DNA of 64,000 nt. Origin: an uncultured Myxococcales bacterium (GTDB lineage Bacteria > Myxococcota_A > UBA9042 > DTJE01). Position 1 is the first letter of the stretch, and the number at the start of each line of letters is the position of its first letter. Of this stretch, positions 9,252 through 18,208 are shown piece after piece. The notes beneath the pieces were generated by a model. That model worked only from the letters and a program-made list of their open reading frames with translations, did no database searches and was not told where the DNA came from. Position numbers and translations under genes: made by a program. The stretch is taken from contig CAIOFV010000105.1 of assembly GCA_903857665.1 (NCBI GenBank), forward strand, positions 62,001 to 126,000, read 5' to 3'.

Positions 9252-10513
9252 TGCTGCGCGACGTCGCCAACTGGATTGAACGACTGCTGGGCCTGGACCC
9301 GGCCACCTTCGCGTACTCGTGGATCACCAGCGTGGTCGTGATCGGCGTGATGGCGCTGGTGGCGTTCGTGTTCATCGCCTTCTTCGCGGGCCCCGTCACC
9401 TGGTGGGAGCGCCGGCTGGCCGGCCGCATCCAGTCCCGCATCGGCCCGAACCGCGTGGGGCCGCAGGGCGTGCTGCAGTGGCTGGCGGACGGCATCAAGT
9501 GCTTCCTGAAGGAGGACCTGATCCCGGCCCAGGCCGACAAGGGCCTGTACATGTTCGCGCCGTACCTGGTGTTCGGCGGCTACATGGCGACGTTCGCGGT
9601 GCTGCCCTTCGGCGCGAACCTCATCGCCGCGGACCTGGACGTGGGCCTCCTGTACCTGCTGGCGATCACGGGCCTCGTGGTTATCGGCAGCCTGATGGCC
9701 GGCTGGTCGTCCAACAACAAGTGGGCGCTGTTCGGCGGCATCCGGTCGGCGGCGCAGCTGGTGTCCTACGAGATCCCGTCGGCCTTCAGCCTGATGAGCG
9801 TGGTGCTGGCGGCCGGCACGATGTCGATGCAGGGCATCATCCGGCAGCAGGGCGCCTGGCCGTGGGACTGGTTCGTGTTCCGGAACCCCTTCCTCTTCCT
9901 GGCCTTCTTCCTGTCGCTGACCTCCTCCATCGCGGAAGGCAACCGGACGCCGTTCGACCTGCCGGAAGGCGAGTCGGAGCTGGTCGCGGGCTACCACGTC
10001 GAGTACTCGGGCATGCGGTTCCTGTGGTTCATGTTCGCCGAGTGGGGCAACCTGTGGGTGATCGCGTCGATCGCCACGGTGTGCTTCCTGGGCGGCTGGC
10101 AGATCCCCGGCATGTCCCCGGCCGAAATCGCCGCCTCCACGGGCCTGGCCTTCTGGGGCTGGCAGGCCCTGACCCTCGGCGTGTTCGTGGCCAAGGCGTC
10201 GGTGCTGGTCGCGTTCGTGATCCAGGTCCGCTGGACGCTGCCGCGCCTGCGCGTGGACCAGTTGATGATCACCTGCTGGAAGTACCTGGTCCCGGGGGCG
10301 CTGTTCTGCCTGGCGGGCGTGCTGGTGCTGCTGGCCGTCGTCCCCGAGAACGGCATCGCCGACTGGGCGCTGCGGGGCGTGTCGCTGGCCGCCGGGCTGG
10401 CGATCGCGGTCGCGTACGTCTGGAAGACCCGCGCCGCCTACATGGCCGACCGTGACCTGTACCGCCGCATGGAGGGCAAGGAACTATGGTATCCGCCTTT
10501 CCGCCTCCCGTAG
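9251..10513 (+). CDS. nuoH: NADH-quinone oxidoreductase subunit H
   Basis: A 420-residue polytopic subunit (about eight hydrophobic spans) at the quinone-site end of the membrane arm. Recognised by AGRIQSRIGPNRVGP, LADGIKCFLKEDLIP, YEIPSAFSLM and EGNRTPFDLPEGESELVAGY. It starts at the TGATG junction with nuoCD and directly follows it, so the peripheral NADH module is skipped. The last 28 bases overlap nuoI, an unusually long overlap in this operon. Confidence 0.96.
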   Translation: MLRDVANWIERLLGLDPATFAYSWITSVVVIGVMALVAFVFIAFFAGPVTWWERRLAGRIQSRIGPNRVGPQGVLQWLADGIKCFLKEDLIPAQADKGLYMFAPYLVFGGYMATFAVLPFGANLIAADLDVGLLYLLAITGLVVIGSLMAGWSSNNKWALFGGIRSAAQLVSYEIPSAFSLMSVVLAAGTMSMQGIIRQQGAWPWDWFVFRNPFLFLAFFLSLTSSIAEGNRTPFDLPEGESELVAGYHVEYSGMRFLWFMFAEWGNLWVIASIATVCFLGGWQIPGMSPAEIAASTGLAFWGWQALTLGVFVAKASVLVAFVIQVRWTLPRLRVDQLMITCWKYLVPGALFCLAGVLVLLAVVPENGIADWALRGVSLAAGLAIAVAYVWKTRAAYMADRDLYRRMEGKELWYPPFRLP

Positions 10514-11241
10514 GCGACCCCACGTCGGGCCGCGGGAGCGGCGGCCTGCCGGGCTGGCTGGGAAACGTGCGCAAGGCCGCGTCCTCGGTCTTCGAGGGCC
10601 TGGCCGTCACGATGTCCTGGATGTTCCGCCGGCCCATGACCGTCCAGTATCCCGACAAGATCGCGCGGCCCGTGCAGGAGGTGCTGCCCGACGCCTACCG
10701 CGGCATCCTGGAGTTGGATGTCCGGCTGTGCACGGGCTGCCTGCTGTGCGAAAAGACCTGCCCGATCCAGTGCATCGACATCGCTGTCGAAAAGAACGCC
10801 GCGGGCGGCCGCGACATCACGAAGTTCGACATCGACATCTCGAAGTGCATGTACTGCGGGCTGTGCCAGGAGTCGTGCAGCTTCGGGGCGCTGCGTCACT
10901 CCGGCGAGTTCGAGGCATCCCAGTCCGACCGCGCGAACCTGGTCCTGCACTTCGTGACGCAGCCCCAGCCCATCGCCCGGTACAAGGCCGGCGAGGCCCC
11001 GCCCCGGCGGCCCCGCGGCAGCATCCTGAAGGACGTCATCGTCGGGTACGGGACGCGCGCGGGCAAGGTCAAGGGCGCCCCGACGCCGCCCCCGCCCGCC
11101 TGGGACAAGCCGGCCCCAGCTCCCAAGCCCGAGCCCGAACCCGTCGCGCTCCCGCAAGCCCCCGCGCCGGCTCCGGCCCCCGCCCCGGCACCTGCCCCGG
11201 CCCCCGCTCCGGCGACGCCCCCCAAGGAGGAGACGCCATGA
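10486..11241 (+). CDS. nuoI: NADH-quinone oxidoreductase subunit I
   Basis: A 251-residue subunit with two [4Fe-4S] clusters (N6a/N6b): C82, C85, C88, C92 and C121, C124, C127, C131, in the sequences CTGCLLCEKTCP and CMYCGLCQESC. The start, 28 bases inside nuoH, is backed by a GGAGG-like site. Two additions are odd: a Gly/Pro-rich N-terminus and, after about residue 195, a tail of roughly 55 residues dominated by Pro-Ala repeats and ending in an acidic TPPKEETP. Typical NuoI is 150-180 residues. Overlaps nuoJ by 4 bases. Confidence 0.95.
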   Translation: MVSAFPPPVGDPTSGRGSGGLPGWLGNVRKAASSVFEGLAVTMSWMFRRPMTVQYPDKIARPVQEVLPDAYRGILELDVRLCTGCLLCEKTCPIQCIDIAVEKNAAGGRDITKFDIDISKCMYCGLCQESCSFGALRHSGEFEASQSDRANLVLHFVTQPQPIARYKAGEAPPRRPRGSILKDVIVGYGTRAGKVKGAPTPPPPAWDKPAPAPKPEPEPVALPQAPAPAPAPAPAPAPAPAPATPPKEETP

Positions 11242-11747
11242 CGGATCCAGTCGTCTCCGCGATGGTCTTCTATGCCCTCGCCACCTTCACGCTGGTGGCC
11301 GCCGGCTTCGTGGCCCTGTCCAACAACATCGTCCACTCGGCCTTCGCGCTGTTCGCCACGCTGTTCGGCATGGCCGGCCTGTACGCCTTCCTGTCGGCGG
11401 ACCTGCTGGCCATCGTGCAGATGCTGGTCTACGTCGGCGGCATCAGCGTGCTGGTGCTGTTCGCGGTGATGCTGACGTCCGGCCTCGACGACTCGCGGCA
11501 CAGCAACTCGACGACCCGCCTGGCGGGCGGCATCGCGGTGCTGCTGGCGGTGGCCGCTGCCGCGTTCGTCGCCGCGTCGGCCGTCCCCTCGGGCACCGAG
11601 TCCGCCATCACCCCGATGACCGCCCTCATCGGCGATGCGCTGCTGGGGCGGTTCGTGCTGCCCTTCGAAGTGGTGTCCGTGGTCCTGCTGGCGGCCCTGC
11701 TGGGCGGCGTGACGCTGGCCCGGGGCGTCAAGGGAGGGGACCGATGA
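11238..11747 (+). CDS. nuoJ: NADH-quinone oxidoreductase subunit J
   Basis: A 169-residue membrane subunit with five predicted spans. The stretch LLAIVQMLVYVGGISVLVLF is the NuoJ signature containing the helix that changes conformation during coupling. Usual length for the family. Overlaps nuoI and nuoK by 4 bases each (ATGA). Confidence 0.94.
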   Translation: MTDPVVSAMVFYALATFTLVAAGFVALSNNIVHSAFALFATLFGMAGLYAFLSADLLAIVQMLVYVGGISVLVLFAVMLTSGLDDSRHSNSTTRLAGGIAVLLAVAAAAFVAASAVPSGTESAITPMTALIGDALLGRFVLPFEVVSVVLLAALLGGVTLARGVKGGDR

Positions 11748-12049
11748 CCGTCGGCCTGCCGCAGTACCTGGTGGTGTCGGGGGTCCTGCTGGCCCTCGGC
11801 CTGTTCACGATCGTCACGCGCAAGAACGCCGTGGCGATCCTGATGGGCGTCGAGTTGGTCCTGAACGCCGGCCTCCTGAACCTCGTGGCCTTCTCCCGCT
11901 TCGGCGGGGGCCTCGACGGGCAGGTGTTCGCGCTGTTCGGGATCGTCCTGGCGGCGGCGGAGGCCGTGGTGGCCCTCGCCATCGTCCTGCAGGTCGTCCG
12001 GGCCCAGCGCTCGGTCGACGCGTCGAAGGCGAGCGACCTGAAGGAGTAG
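11744..12049 (+). CDS. nuoK: NADH-quinone oxidoreductase subunit K
   Basis: A 101-residue, three-span antiporter-like small subunit (MrpC homologue). Seen: NAVAILMGVELVLNAGLLNL with the conserved glutamate of the second helix, and FGIVLAAAEAVVALAIVL with the conserved glutamate of the third. Length matches E. coli NuoK (100). The ATG overlaps nuoJ; nuoL follows after 7 bases. Confidence 0.95.
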   Translation: MTVGLPQYLVVSGVLLALGLFTIVTRKNAVAILMGVELVLNAGLLNLVAFSRFGGGLDGQVFALFGIVLAAAEAVVALAIVLQVVRAQRSVDASKASDLKE

Positions 12050-12056
12050 CAACGCC

Positions 12057-14375
12057 GTGCACGAAGCCGCACCGGTCCTGCAGGAATTCCCCCTGCTGTT
12101 CCTGGTCCCGCTGCTGCCGCTGATCGGCGCGGTGTGGAACGGGGTGATGGGCAAGACGATGCAGCGTCGCTTCGGCCACGCCGCGATCCACCTGCCCGCC
12201 ATCCTGCTGCCCGCCGGGTCCTTCGTCATCAGCCTGTGGGCCTTCCTGACGCTGGCCGACGCCCCCCACGGGACGTCGATGTACAACCACCTCTGGACCT
12301 GGCTGCCCGTCGGCACGCTGCAGGCCGAGGCCGCCTTCCTGATGGACCGCCTGTCGGGCGTGATGGCGCTGGTAGTGACCTTCGTCGGCACGTTGATCCA
12401 CGTGTACTCGACCGGCTACATGAAGGACGAGCCGGCCTACTGGCGCTTTTTCGCCTACCTGAACCTGTTCATGTTCGCGATGCTGACGCTGGTGCTGGGC
12501 GACAACTTCCTGCTGATGTTCGTCGGCTGGGAGGGCGTGGGCCTGTGTTCGTACCTGCTGATTTCCTTCTGGTGGCGCGACCGCGAAAAGGCTGTGGCCG
12601 GCATGAAGGCGTTCGTGGTCAACCGCATCGGCGACCTCGGGTTCAGCCTGGGCGTGTTCCTGCTGTTCTGGGGCCTGCTGACCACGCCGGCCAGCCCGGC
12701 GCCCGCGAAGGCCCACGGCGAGTTCCGGCACGCCCCGGCGGCCGCCCAGGAAGCCCCCGAAGCGACGCTGGCCACCTCGATCGCCTTCCGGGAGGTCGAG
12801 CAGATCCTGGAGGACCCGGTCAAGCGCGATCGCATCGTCAACCGCGACATCCTGGGCGTCGGCCTGATGACGCTGGTCTGCCTGCTGCTGTTCGTGGGCG
12901 CCACGGGCAAGTCCGCCCAGATCCCGCTGTACGTCTGGCTGCCCGACGCGATGGCCGGCCCGACGCCCGTGTCCGCGCTGATCCACGCCGCGACGATGGT
13001 CACGGCCGGCGTGTACATGGTCGCGCGGCTGCACTTCCTGTTCACGCTGTCGCCGGTGGCGATGACGGTAGTGGCGACGGTGGGCGCGCTGACGGCGCTG
13101 TTCGCGGCCACCATCGGCCTGTTCCAGTACGACATCAAGAAGGTGCTGGCGTACTCGACGGTCAGCCAGCTGGGCTTCATGTTCGTGGCGGTGGGCGTCG
13201 GCGCCTACTGGGTCGCCATCTTCCACCTGATGACCCACGCCTTCTTCAAGGCGTGCCTGTTCCTGGGGTCCGGCAGCGTCATCATGGGCTGCCACCACGA
13301 GCAGGACATGCGCAAGATGGGCGGCCTGCGGAAGTTGATGCCCATCACCGCGGTCACGTACTTCATCTCGTGCGCCGCCATCGCGGGTTTCCCGTTCTTT
13401 TCGGGCTTCTTCAGCAAGGACGAAATCCTCTGGAAGGCTTTCGATTCCGGCAACATGCTGCTGCCCGGCGGCGGCGTGATCCTGTGGGCCGTCACGGCGA
13501 TCGCGGCGCTGGGGACCTCGTTCTACATGTTCCGGTCCTACTACATGACGTTCAGCGGCGAGTACCGCGGCGCGGCGGCGGCCCACGGCCACGACGCGTC
13601 GGCAGTCGCGCATGACCCGCACGGCGTCGCCTACGACAGCGCCCACGGCGCGGTGCACGGCGCACCGCCGGCCGACCCGCACGGCCACGATTCCCACGGC
13701 CACCACGGCGCCCACCTGCCCGTCGAGTCGCCCGCCGCGATGACCGGCGTACTGGCGGTGCTGGGTGGCCTGGCCCTGGTGGGGGGATACGTCGGCCTGC
13801 CCCTGCTGTGGGGCCTCCCGAACGCCTTCGAGGCGTGGCTGGAGCCGATCTTCGCCGGCACCGCCGAGCGCGTCACCTCGGCGGGCTTCGGCCACGGCGC
13901 CGAGTGGGGCCTGATGGGCTTTTCCATCATCGTCGCGTTCGGAGGCTTCTTCGCGGCCCGGGTCTTGTACAAGGACGGCCGCAGCCCGATCCCGGCTCGC
14001 CTGCTGGCCAGCCCCAGCCCCCTGGTCCAGGCCACGCACCGCACGATCTTCAACAAGTACTACGTGGACGAACTGTACGGCGTGGTGTTCGTGAAGGGTT
14101 CGCTGGTCCTGTCGCGGGGCCTGGCGATCTGGGACACCCGGGTGATCGACGGCGCCGTGAACCTCGCGGGCACGATCGGCCGCGGGTTCGGGTTCCTGCA
14201 GGGCGCGATCGACCGGCTGTTCGTGGACGGCATGGTCGAACTGGTTGCAAAGGTGGTCGAGGCGGCCGGCGCGAAGATCCGTCGCATCCAGACCGGCCAC
14301 ATCCAGGCGTACGTCCAGGGTCTGGCCCTGGGCGCCCTGGCCCTGGTCGCGCTGGCGTACCTGCTGGCCTGGTGA
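12057..14375 (+). CDS. nuoL: NADH-quinone oxidoreductase subunit L
   Basis: A 772-residue distal antiporter-like proton pump with a GTG start. Seen: VGWEGVGLCSYLLISFWW, GKSAQIPLYVWLPDAMAGPTP, HAATMVTAGVYM and YDIKKVLAYSTVSQLGFM, which cover the lysine/glutamate proton path. The C-terminus has the lateral amphipathic helix and anchor span. Longer than E. coli NuoL (613) because of an Ala/Pro-rich insert near residues 218-240 and a His/Gly/Asp-rich loop near 505-555. Seven bases follow nuoK; nuoM starts 24 bases after the stop. Confidence 0.95.
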   Translation: MHEAAPVLQEFPLLFLVPLLPLIGAVWNGVMGKTMQRRFGHAAIHLPAILLPAGSFVISLWAFLTLADAPHGTSMYNHLWTWLPVGTLQAEAAFLMDRLSGVMALVVTFVGTLIHVYSTGYMKDEPAYWRFFAYLNLFMFAMLTLVLGDNFLLMFVGWEGVGLCSYLLISFWWRDREKAVAGMKAFVVNRIGDLGFSLGVFLLFWGLLTTPASPAPAKAHGEFRHAPAAAQEAPEATLATSIAFREVEQILEDPVKRDRIVNRDILGVGLMTLVCLLLFVGATGKSAQIPLYVWLPDAMAGPTPVSALIHAATMVTAGVYMVARLHFLFTLSPVAMTVVATVGALTALFAATIGLFQYDIKKVLAYSTVSQLGFMFVAVGVGAYWVAIFHLMTHAFFKACLFLGSGSVIMGCHHEQDMRKMGGLRKLMPITAVTYFISCAAIAGFPFFSGFFSKDEILWKAFDSGNMLLPGGGVILWAVTAIAALGTSFYMFRSYYMTFSGEYRGAAAAHGHDASAVAHDPHGVAYDSAHGAVHGAPPADPHGHDSHGHHGAHLPVESPAAMTGVLAVLGGLALVGGYVGLPLLWGLPNAFEAWLEPIFAGTAERVTSAGFGHGAEWGLMGFSIIVAFGGFFAARVLYKDGRSPIPARLLASPSPLVQATHRTIFNKYYVDELYGVVFVKGSLVLSRGLAIWDTRVIDGAVNLAGTIGRGFGFLQGAIDRLFVDGMVELVAKVVEAAGAKIRRIQTGHIQAYVQGLALGALALVALAYLLAW

Positions 14376-14398
14376 CCCGCTAACGAAGTGAGAGGACG

Positions 14399-16051
14399 AT
14401 GGACCTGACGACCAACAGCCTGCTGCTCACGTGGACCGTGTTCACGCCCTTCCTCGGGCTGACCGCGATCCTCGCCCTCCTGGCGCTGCGACCGGCCCTG
14501 CGCCTGTCGCAACGAGCGATGGACGAGGCGTCGCGCGGCATCGGCATGATCGCGGCCCTGGTCGCGATGGGCCTGTCGATCGCCCTGTGGGTGGACTTCG
14601 ACGCGGGGACCTCGAACCTCCAGTTCATCCACCGGTTCGTGTGGATGAAGGCCTGGAACATCGAGTTCTTCGTCGGCGTGGACGGCCTGTCGCTGTCGAT
14701 GGTGATCCTGACCGCCTTCGTTTTCCTGGCCGGCGCCATCGCGTCGCTGCCCTGGCTGGGCAAGCTGGACTCCCACCACCCGCACTTCTCGGGCAAGCGC
14801 GTGCCGGGCTACTGGATCCTGTTCCTGCTGCTGGAAACCGGCGTCTTCGGCACCTTCGCGTCCCAGGACTTCTTCCTGTTCTACGTGTTCTGGGAAGTGA
14901 TGCTGCTGCCCATGTACTTCCTGATCGGCATCTGGGGCGCCCCGTCGCGCAAGGACCCGGACGGACGCACCCGCGGCGGCCCGTACGCGGCCATCAAGTT
15001 CTTCCTGTACACGCTGGCCGGCTCCGTGCTGATGCTGCTGGCGCTGATCGCCATCTACTACGCGTCGGGCCCGGCCACGCTGGCCGACGGCACCCAGGGC
15101 CCGCACACGTTCAACCTGGTCCACCTGACGGCCCAGGCGAAGGCGGGCGTGTTCACCGGCGCCGCCGCGATCCTGGGCGTCCCCTTCGTCCACCTCGTGT
15201 TCATCGGGCTGTTCCTGGGCTTCGCCATCAAGGTCCCGATGTTCCCGTTCCACACGTGGCTGCCCGACGCCCACGTCGATGCGCCCACGCCCATCAGCGT
15301 CATCCTGGCCGGCATCCTGCTGAAGACGGGCATGTACGGCATGTTCCGGTTCAACATGCAGATCTTCCCGACGGGCCTGGCGTGGGCCTCCTGGGCCATC
15401 GGCATCATCGCCGTCATCAACATCGTGTACGGCGCGTTCGTGTGCATGGCACAGAAGGACCTCAAGAAGCTGATCGCCTACTCGTCCGTGTCCCACATGG
15501 GCTTCTGCCTGCTGGGCCTGGCGGCGATGACGCCCACGGCCGTCAGCGGCTCGATCTTCCAGATGGTCGGCCACGGCATCGTCAGCCCGATGCTCTTCCT
15601 GATCGCCGGCGTGGTGTACGACCGCGCCCACACCCGCGACATCGAGGGCTTCGGCGGCCTGGCCCAGAAGATGCCCGAGTACACCGCCATCACGGGCTTC
15701 GCGTTCATGGCGTCGCTGGGCCTGCCGGGCCTGGCCGGGTTCGTGGGCGAGGTGCTGGTGTTCCTGGGCGCCTTCGCGGCACAGGACGGGATCTTCCGCG
15801 TGCTGGTCGCGATCAGCGCCCTGTCGGTCATCATCACCGCCGGGTACTACCTGTGGACCATGCAGCGGATCTTCCTGGGCCCGTTCAACCACCGGTGGGA
15901 TCACCTGTGGGACATGAACTGGCGCGAACGCATCACGCTGTACCCGCTGGCGTTCGTGACGGTGCTGCTGGGCGTGTACCCGGCACCGGTGCTGGACATG
16001 GTTCGCGAAACGGTGAACACCCTGGTGGCGTCCCTGCCGACGGGATTGTAG
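14399..16051 (+). CDS. nuoM: NADH-quinone oxidoreductase subunit M
   Basis: A 550-residue antiporter-like proton pump. Seen: FFLFYVFWEVMLLPMYFLIG with the key glutamate, IKVPMFPFHTWLPDAHVDAP with the trans-membrane lysine, TPISVILAGILLKTGMYGM and DLKKLIAYSSVSHMGFCLLG. GAGAGGA precedes the ATG. Length is normal (E. coli 509). The 99 bases between this gene and nuoN are the only sizeable gap in the operon and hold a repeat plus hairpin. Confidence 0.95.
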   Translation: MDLTTNSLLLTWTVFTPFLGLTAILALLALRPALRLSQRAMDEASRGIGMIAALVAMGLSIALWVDFDAGTSNLQFIHRFVWMKAWNIEFFVGVDGLSLSMVILTAFVFLAGAIASLPWLGKLDSHHPHFSGKRVPGYWILFLLLETGVFGTFASQDFFLFYVFWEVMLLPMYFLIGIWGAPSRKDPDGRTRGGPYAAIKFFLYTLAGSVLMLLALIAIYYASGPATLADGTQGPHTFNLVHLTAQAKAGVFTGAAAILGVPFVHLVFIGLFLGFAIKVPMFPFHTWLPDAHVDAPTPISVILAGILLKTGMYGMFRFNMQIFPTGLAWASWAIGIIAVINIVYGAFVCMAQKDLKKLIAYSSVSHMGFCLLGLAAMTPTAVSGSIFQMVGHGIVSPMLFLIAGVVYDRAHTRDIEGFGGLAQKMPEYTAITGFAFMASLGLPGLAGFVGEVLVFLGAFAAQDGIFRVLVAISALSVIITAGYYLWTMQRIFLGPFNHRWDHLWDMNWRERITLYPLAFVTVLLGVYPAPVLDMVRETVNTLVASLPTGL

Positions 16052-16062
16052 GGAGGCGGAGC

Positions 16063-16104
16063 GTCGGCCGTCGGCCGTCGGCGGTCGGCCGTGGGAGACC
16101 ACGG
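16063..16104 (+). repeat. Heptad repeat and GNRA-loop hairpin between nuoM and nuoN
   Basis: Four head-to-tail copies of GTCGGCC (third copy GTCGGCG) occupy 16063-16090. The last copy runs into a perfect 6-base-pair stem, CCGTGG 16089-16094 and CCACGG 16099-16104, closed by a GAGA loop, which fits the stable GNRA class. It could slow RNases or polymerase and so set the nuoN level; that is inference. Confidence 0.55.
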
Positions 16105-16150
16105 TCGATGCCGGGAGTGGCCGCGGTCGCCGGCCGTCTGGGAGTCGTTG

Positions 16151-17635
16151 ATGCAGTCGAACCTCCTGGCGATCGGACCGGAACTGGCGCTGACGGCGAC
16201 GGTGCTGCTGGTCCTGATCGCGGACCTGATGGTGGGCGATCGCGCGGCGCGGCGCCCCCTGCTGGCGACGCTGGCCTTCGTGGGCCTGGGCTTCGCGGCG
16301 GCGCACTTCGCTGTGCTGCCCGACGGCGGACCGTCGGCCTTCGACGGCATGGTGTCGGGCGACGGCCTCGGACGATTCTTCCGGGGCCTGTTCCTGGTGG
16401 CGGCCTTCTTCGGCGTGGCCTTCGGCGCGCTGTCGGACGAAATCCCCGTCCGCCGCTTCGGCGAGTTCACGATCCTGCTGCTGTCCACTACCCTGGGCAT
16501 GTGCTTCCTGGTCAGCGCCCAGAACCTGCTGATGATCGTGCTGGCCCTGGAACTGACGTCGCTGCCGTCCTACATCCTGGCGGGCTTCCGTCGCGGCGAC
16601 CGCCGGTCGTCGGAGGCCGCGCTGAAGTACGTGCTGTACGGCGCAGCGGCGTCGGGCCTGATGCTGTACGGGTTTTCGCTGCTGTACGGGATGGCCGGCA
16701 CGCTGGACCTGACGAAGGTGGGGCCCGCCCTGAACGCCCTGGCCGTCAACGGGTCGGTCGCCGTGCGCGCCGGCATCGCCGTGGCCGCGCTGCTGGCGAT
16801 GGTCGGCTACGGGTACAAGATCGCCGCCGTGCCTTTCCACCAGTGGGCCCCGGACGTGTACGAAGGCGCTCCCACGCCCGTCACCGCGTTCCTGTCCGTC
16901 GGTCCCAAGGCGGCGGGCGTCGCGGCGCTGATCCGATTCGTCGTGGTGGGATTCGGCGCGTCCGTCGCCACGCCGCCCGCCGGGGGCCTGCCGTGGCCGA
17001 TCCTGCTGGGCATCCTGGCCATGGCGACCATGACCATCGGCAACCTCGCTGCGATCCCGCAGGACAACGTCAAGCGCCTGCTGGCGTACTCGTCGATCGC
17101 GCACGCCGGCTACCTGCTGATGGGCGTGGCCGTGGGCACCCCCGAAGCCATCCAGGCCGTCGCGGTCTACCTGCCCATCTACCTGCTGATGAACCTGGGC
17201 GCCTTCCTGGTGGTGCTGGCCGTCCGGGCGAAGACCGGTTCCGAAACGTTCGCGGCGTACCGAGGCCTGGGCACCCGCAGCCCGCTGCTGGCCGTCTGCC
17301 TGGCGATCTTCCTGTTCAGCCTGACCGGCGTGCCGCCCTTCGCGGGCTTCATCGGGAAGTTCTACCTGTTCGCGGCGGTGCTGCAGGCCCGGACACCGTT
17401 CTTCTACGTCCTCGCGCTGGTCGGCGTGCTGAACAGCGTCGTGTCCCTGTTCTACTACGCCCGGCTGGTCAAGGCCGTGTTCCTGGAAGGGTCCCCGGCG
17501 GGCGCCCCGGTGGTCGCGGTCCCCTTCGCCGTCACGCTGCTGCTGATCGTACTGGCCATCCCCACGCTGCTGCTGGGCGTCTGGTGGTCCCCGCTGGCCG
17601 AACTGGCCGCCAGGGCTGCCGGGATCGCGGGCTAG
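16151..17635 (+). CDS. nuoN: NADH-quinone oxidoreductase subunit N
   Basis: A 494-residue antiporter-like proton pump, last gene of the nuo operon. Seen: LALELTSLPSYILAGF with the key glutamate, RRSSEAALKYVLYGAAASG, YKIAAVPFHQWAPDVYEGAP and QDNVKRLLAYSSIAHAGYLL. The ATG chosen gives the family N-terminus; an upstream start 60 bases earlier would add residues coded by the intergenic hairpin and was rejected. No clear intrinsic terminator follows; the next gene starts about 40 bases on. Confidence 0.94.
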   Translation: MQSNLLAIGPELALTATVLLVLIADLMVGDRAARRPLLATLAFVGLGFAAAHFAVLPDGGPSAFDGMVSGDGLGRFFRGLFLVAAFFGVAFGALSDEIPVRRFGEFTILLLSTTLGMCFLVSAQNLLMIVLALELTSLPSYILAGFRRGDRRSSEAALKYVLYGAAASGLMLYGFSLLYGMAGTLDLTKVGPALNALAVNGSVAVRAGIAVAALLAMVGYGYKIAAVPFHQWAPDVYEGAPTPVTAFLSVGPKAAGVAALIRFVVVGFGASVATPPAGGLPWPILLGILAMATMTIGNLAAIPQDNVKRLLAYSSIAHAGYLLMGVAVGTPEAIQAVAVYLPIYLLMNLGAFLVVLAVRAKTGSETFAAYRGLGTRSPLLAVCLAIFLFSLTGVPPFAGFIGKFYLFAAVLQARTPFFYVLALVGVLNSVVSLFYYARLVKAVFLEGSPAGAPVVAVPFAVTLLLIVLAIPTLLLGVWWSPLAELAARAAGIAG

Positions 17636-17674
17636 GTTCTGCCGGGCCCGCCCATGCCCTTGCACCGAGGCGCC

Positions 17675-18055
17675 ATGGAAACCATCGCATCCCCGTTCCT
17701 CGCCAGGTTCCGGACCGGTCCGGCCGGAAGGACGCTGCACCCGCCCTGGAAGACGGGGTTCCTGTGCCTCGTGTACGACGACGACGGCCTGTTGCTGCAG
17801 GCCGCCTGGGTTCCGACCGCGAACCGGAAACCGCGGGGCACCGACCTGCAGTTGTGGTTCGACTGGGCCAACGACATGGTGACGTTCAAGACCGAGCTGG
17901 GCCTCAGCGGAAGCTTCTGGTCCGATGGGTACGCCGACTTCGGGACCGTCTGGGACGATGACGGCGGCGACGACGGCCCGGGCCAGCCGATCGACCTCGA
18001 TGCTTGGATCGACGGCCGCATCGAGGCGATGGTGGGCGCCCGGCAGGAGGCCTGA
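17675..18055 (+). CDS. Hypothetical acidic protein
   Basis: A 126-residue protein I do not recognise. It has no signal peptide or membrane span. The middle is aromatic-rich (LQLWFDWANDMVTFKTELG), followed by an Asp/Gly cluster (WDDDGGDDGPGQP). GAGG lies 4 bases before the ATG used; an alternative start 21 bases upstream has weaker support. Because it begins about 40 bases after nuoN with no visible terminator it may be read through from the nuo operon, but nothing ties it to complex I. Confidence 0.6.
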   Translation: METIASPFLARFRTGPAGRTLHPPWKTGFLCLVYDDDGLLLQAAWVPTANRKPRGTDLQLWFDWANDMVTFKTELGLSGSFWSDGYADFGTVWDDDGGDDGPGQPIDLDAWIDGRIEAMVGARQEA

Positions 18056-18208
18056 CGGGTTCCACATCCCTTTCCGGGCCCGAGGCTGTCACCCACGATC
18101 CCCCGGATTGACCCCAGGCCCCCCTCCTTGAATTCTTCCGCTTCCTCTGCGAGCCTCGGAATCGAATGGCACTTCCGTTCGCCACCCTTCGCTGCGGAGC
18201 AAGGTTCC

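Noticed and set aside
13560-13725. His/Gly/Asp-rich loop in NuoL as a possible metal-binding domain
   Set aside because: His-rich loops at this place are common in NuoL of many bacteria, so I treat it as ordinary variation.
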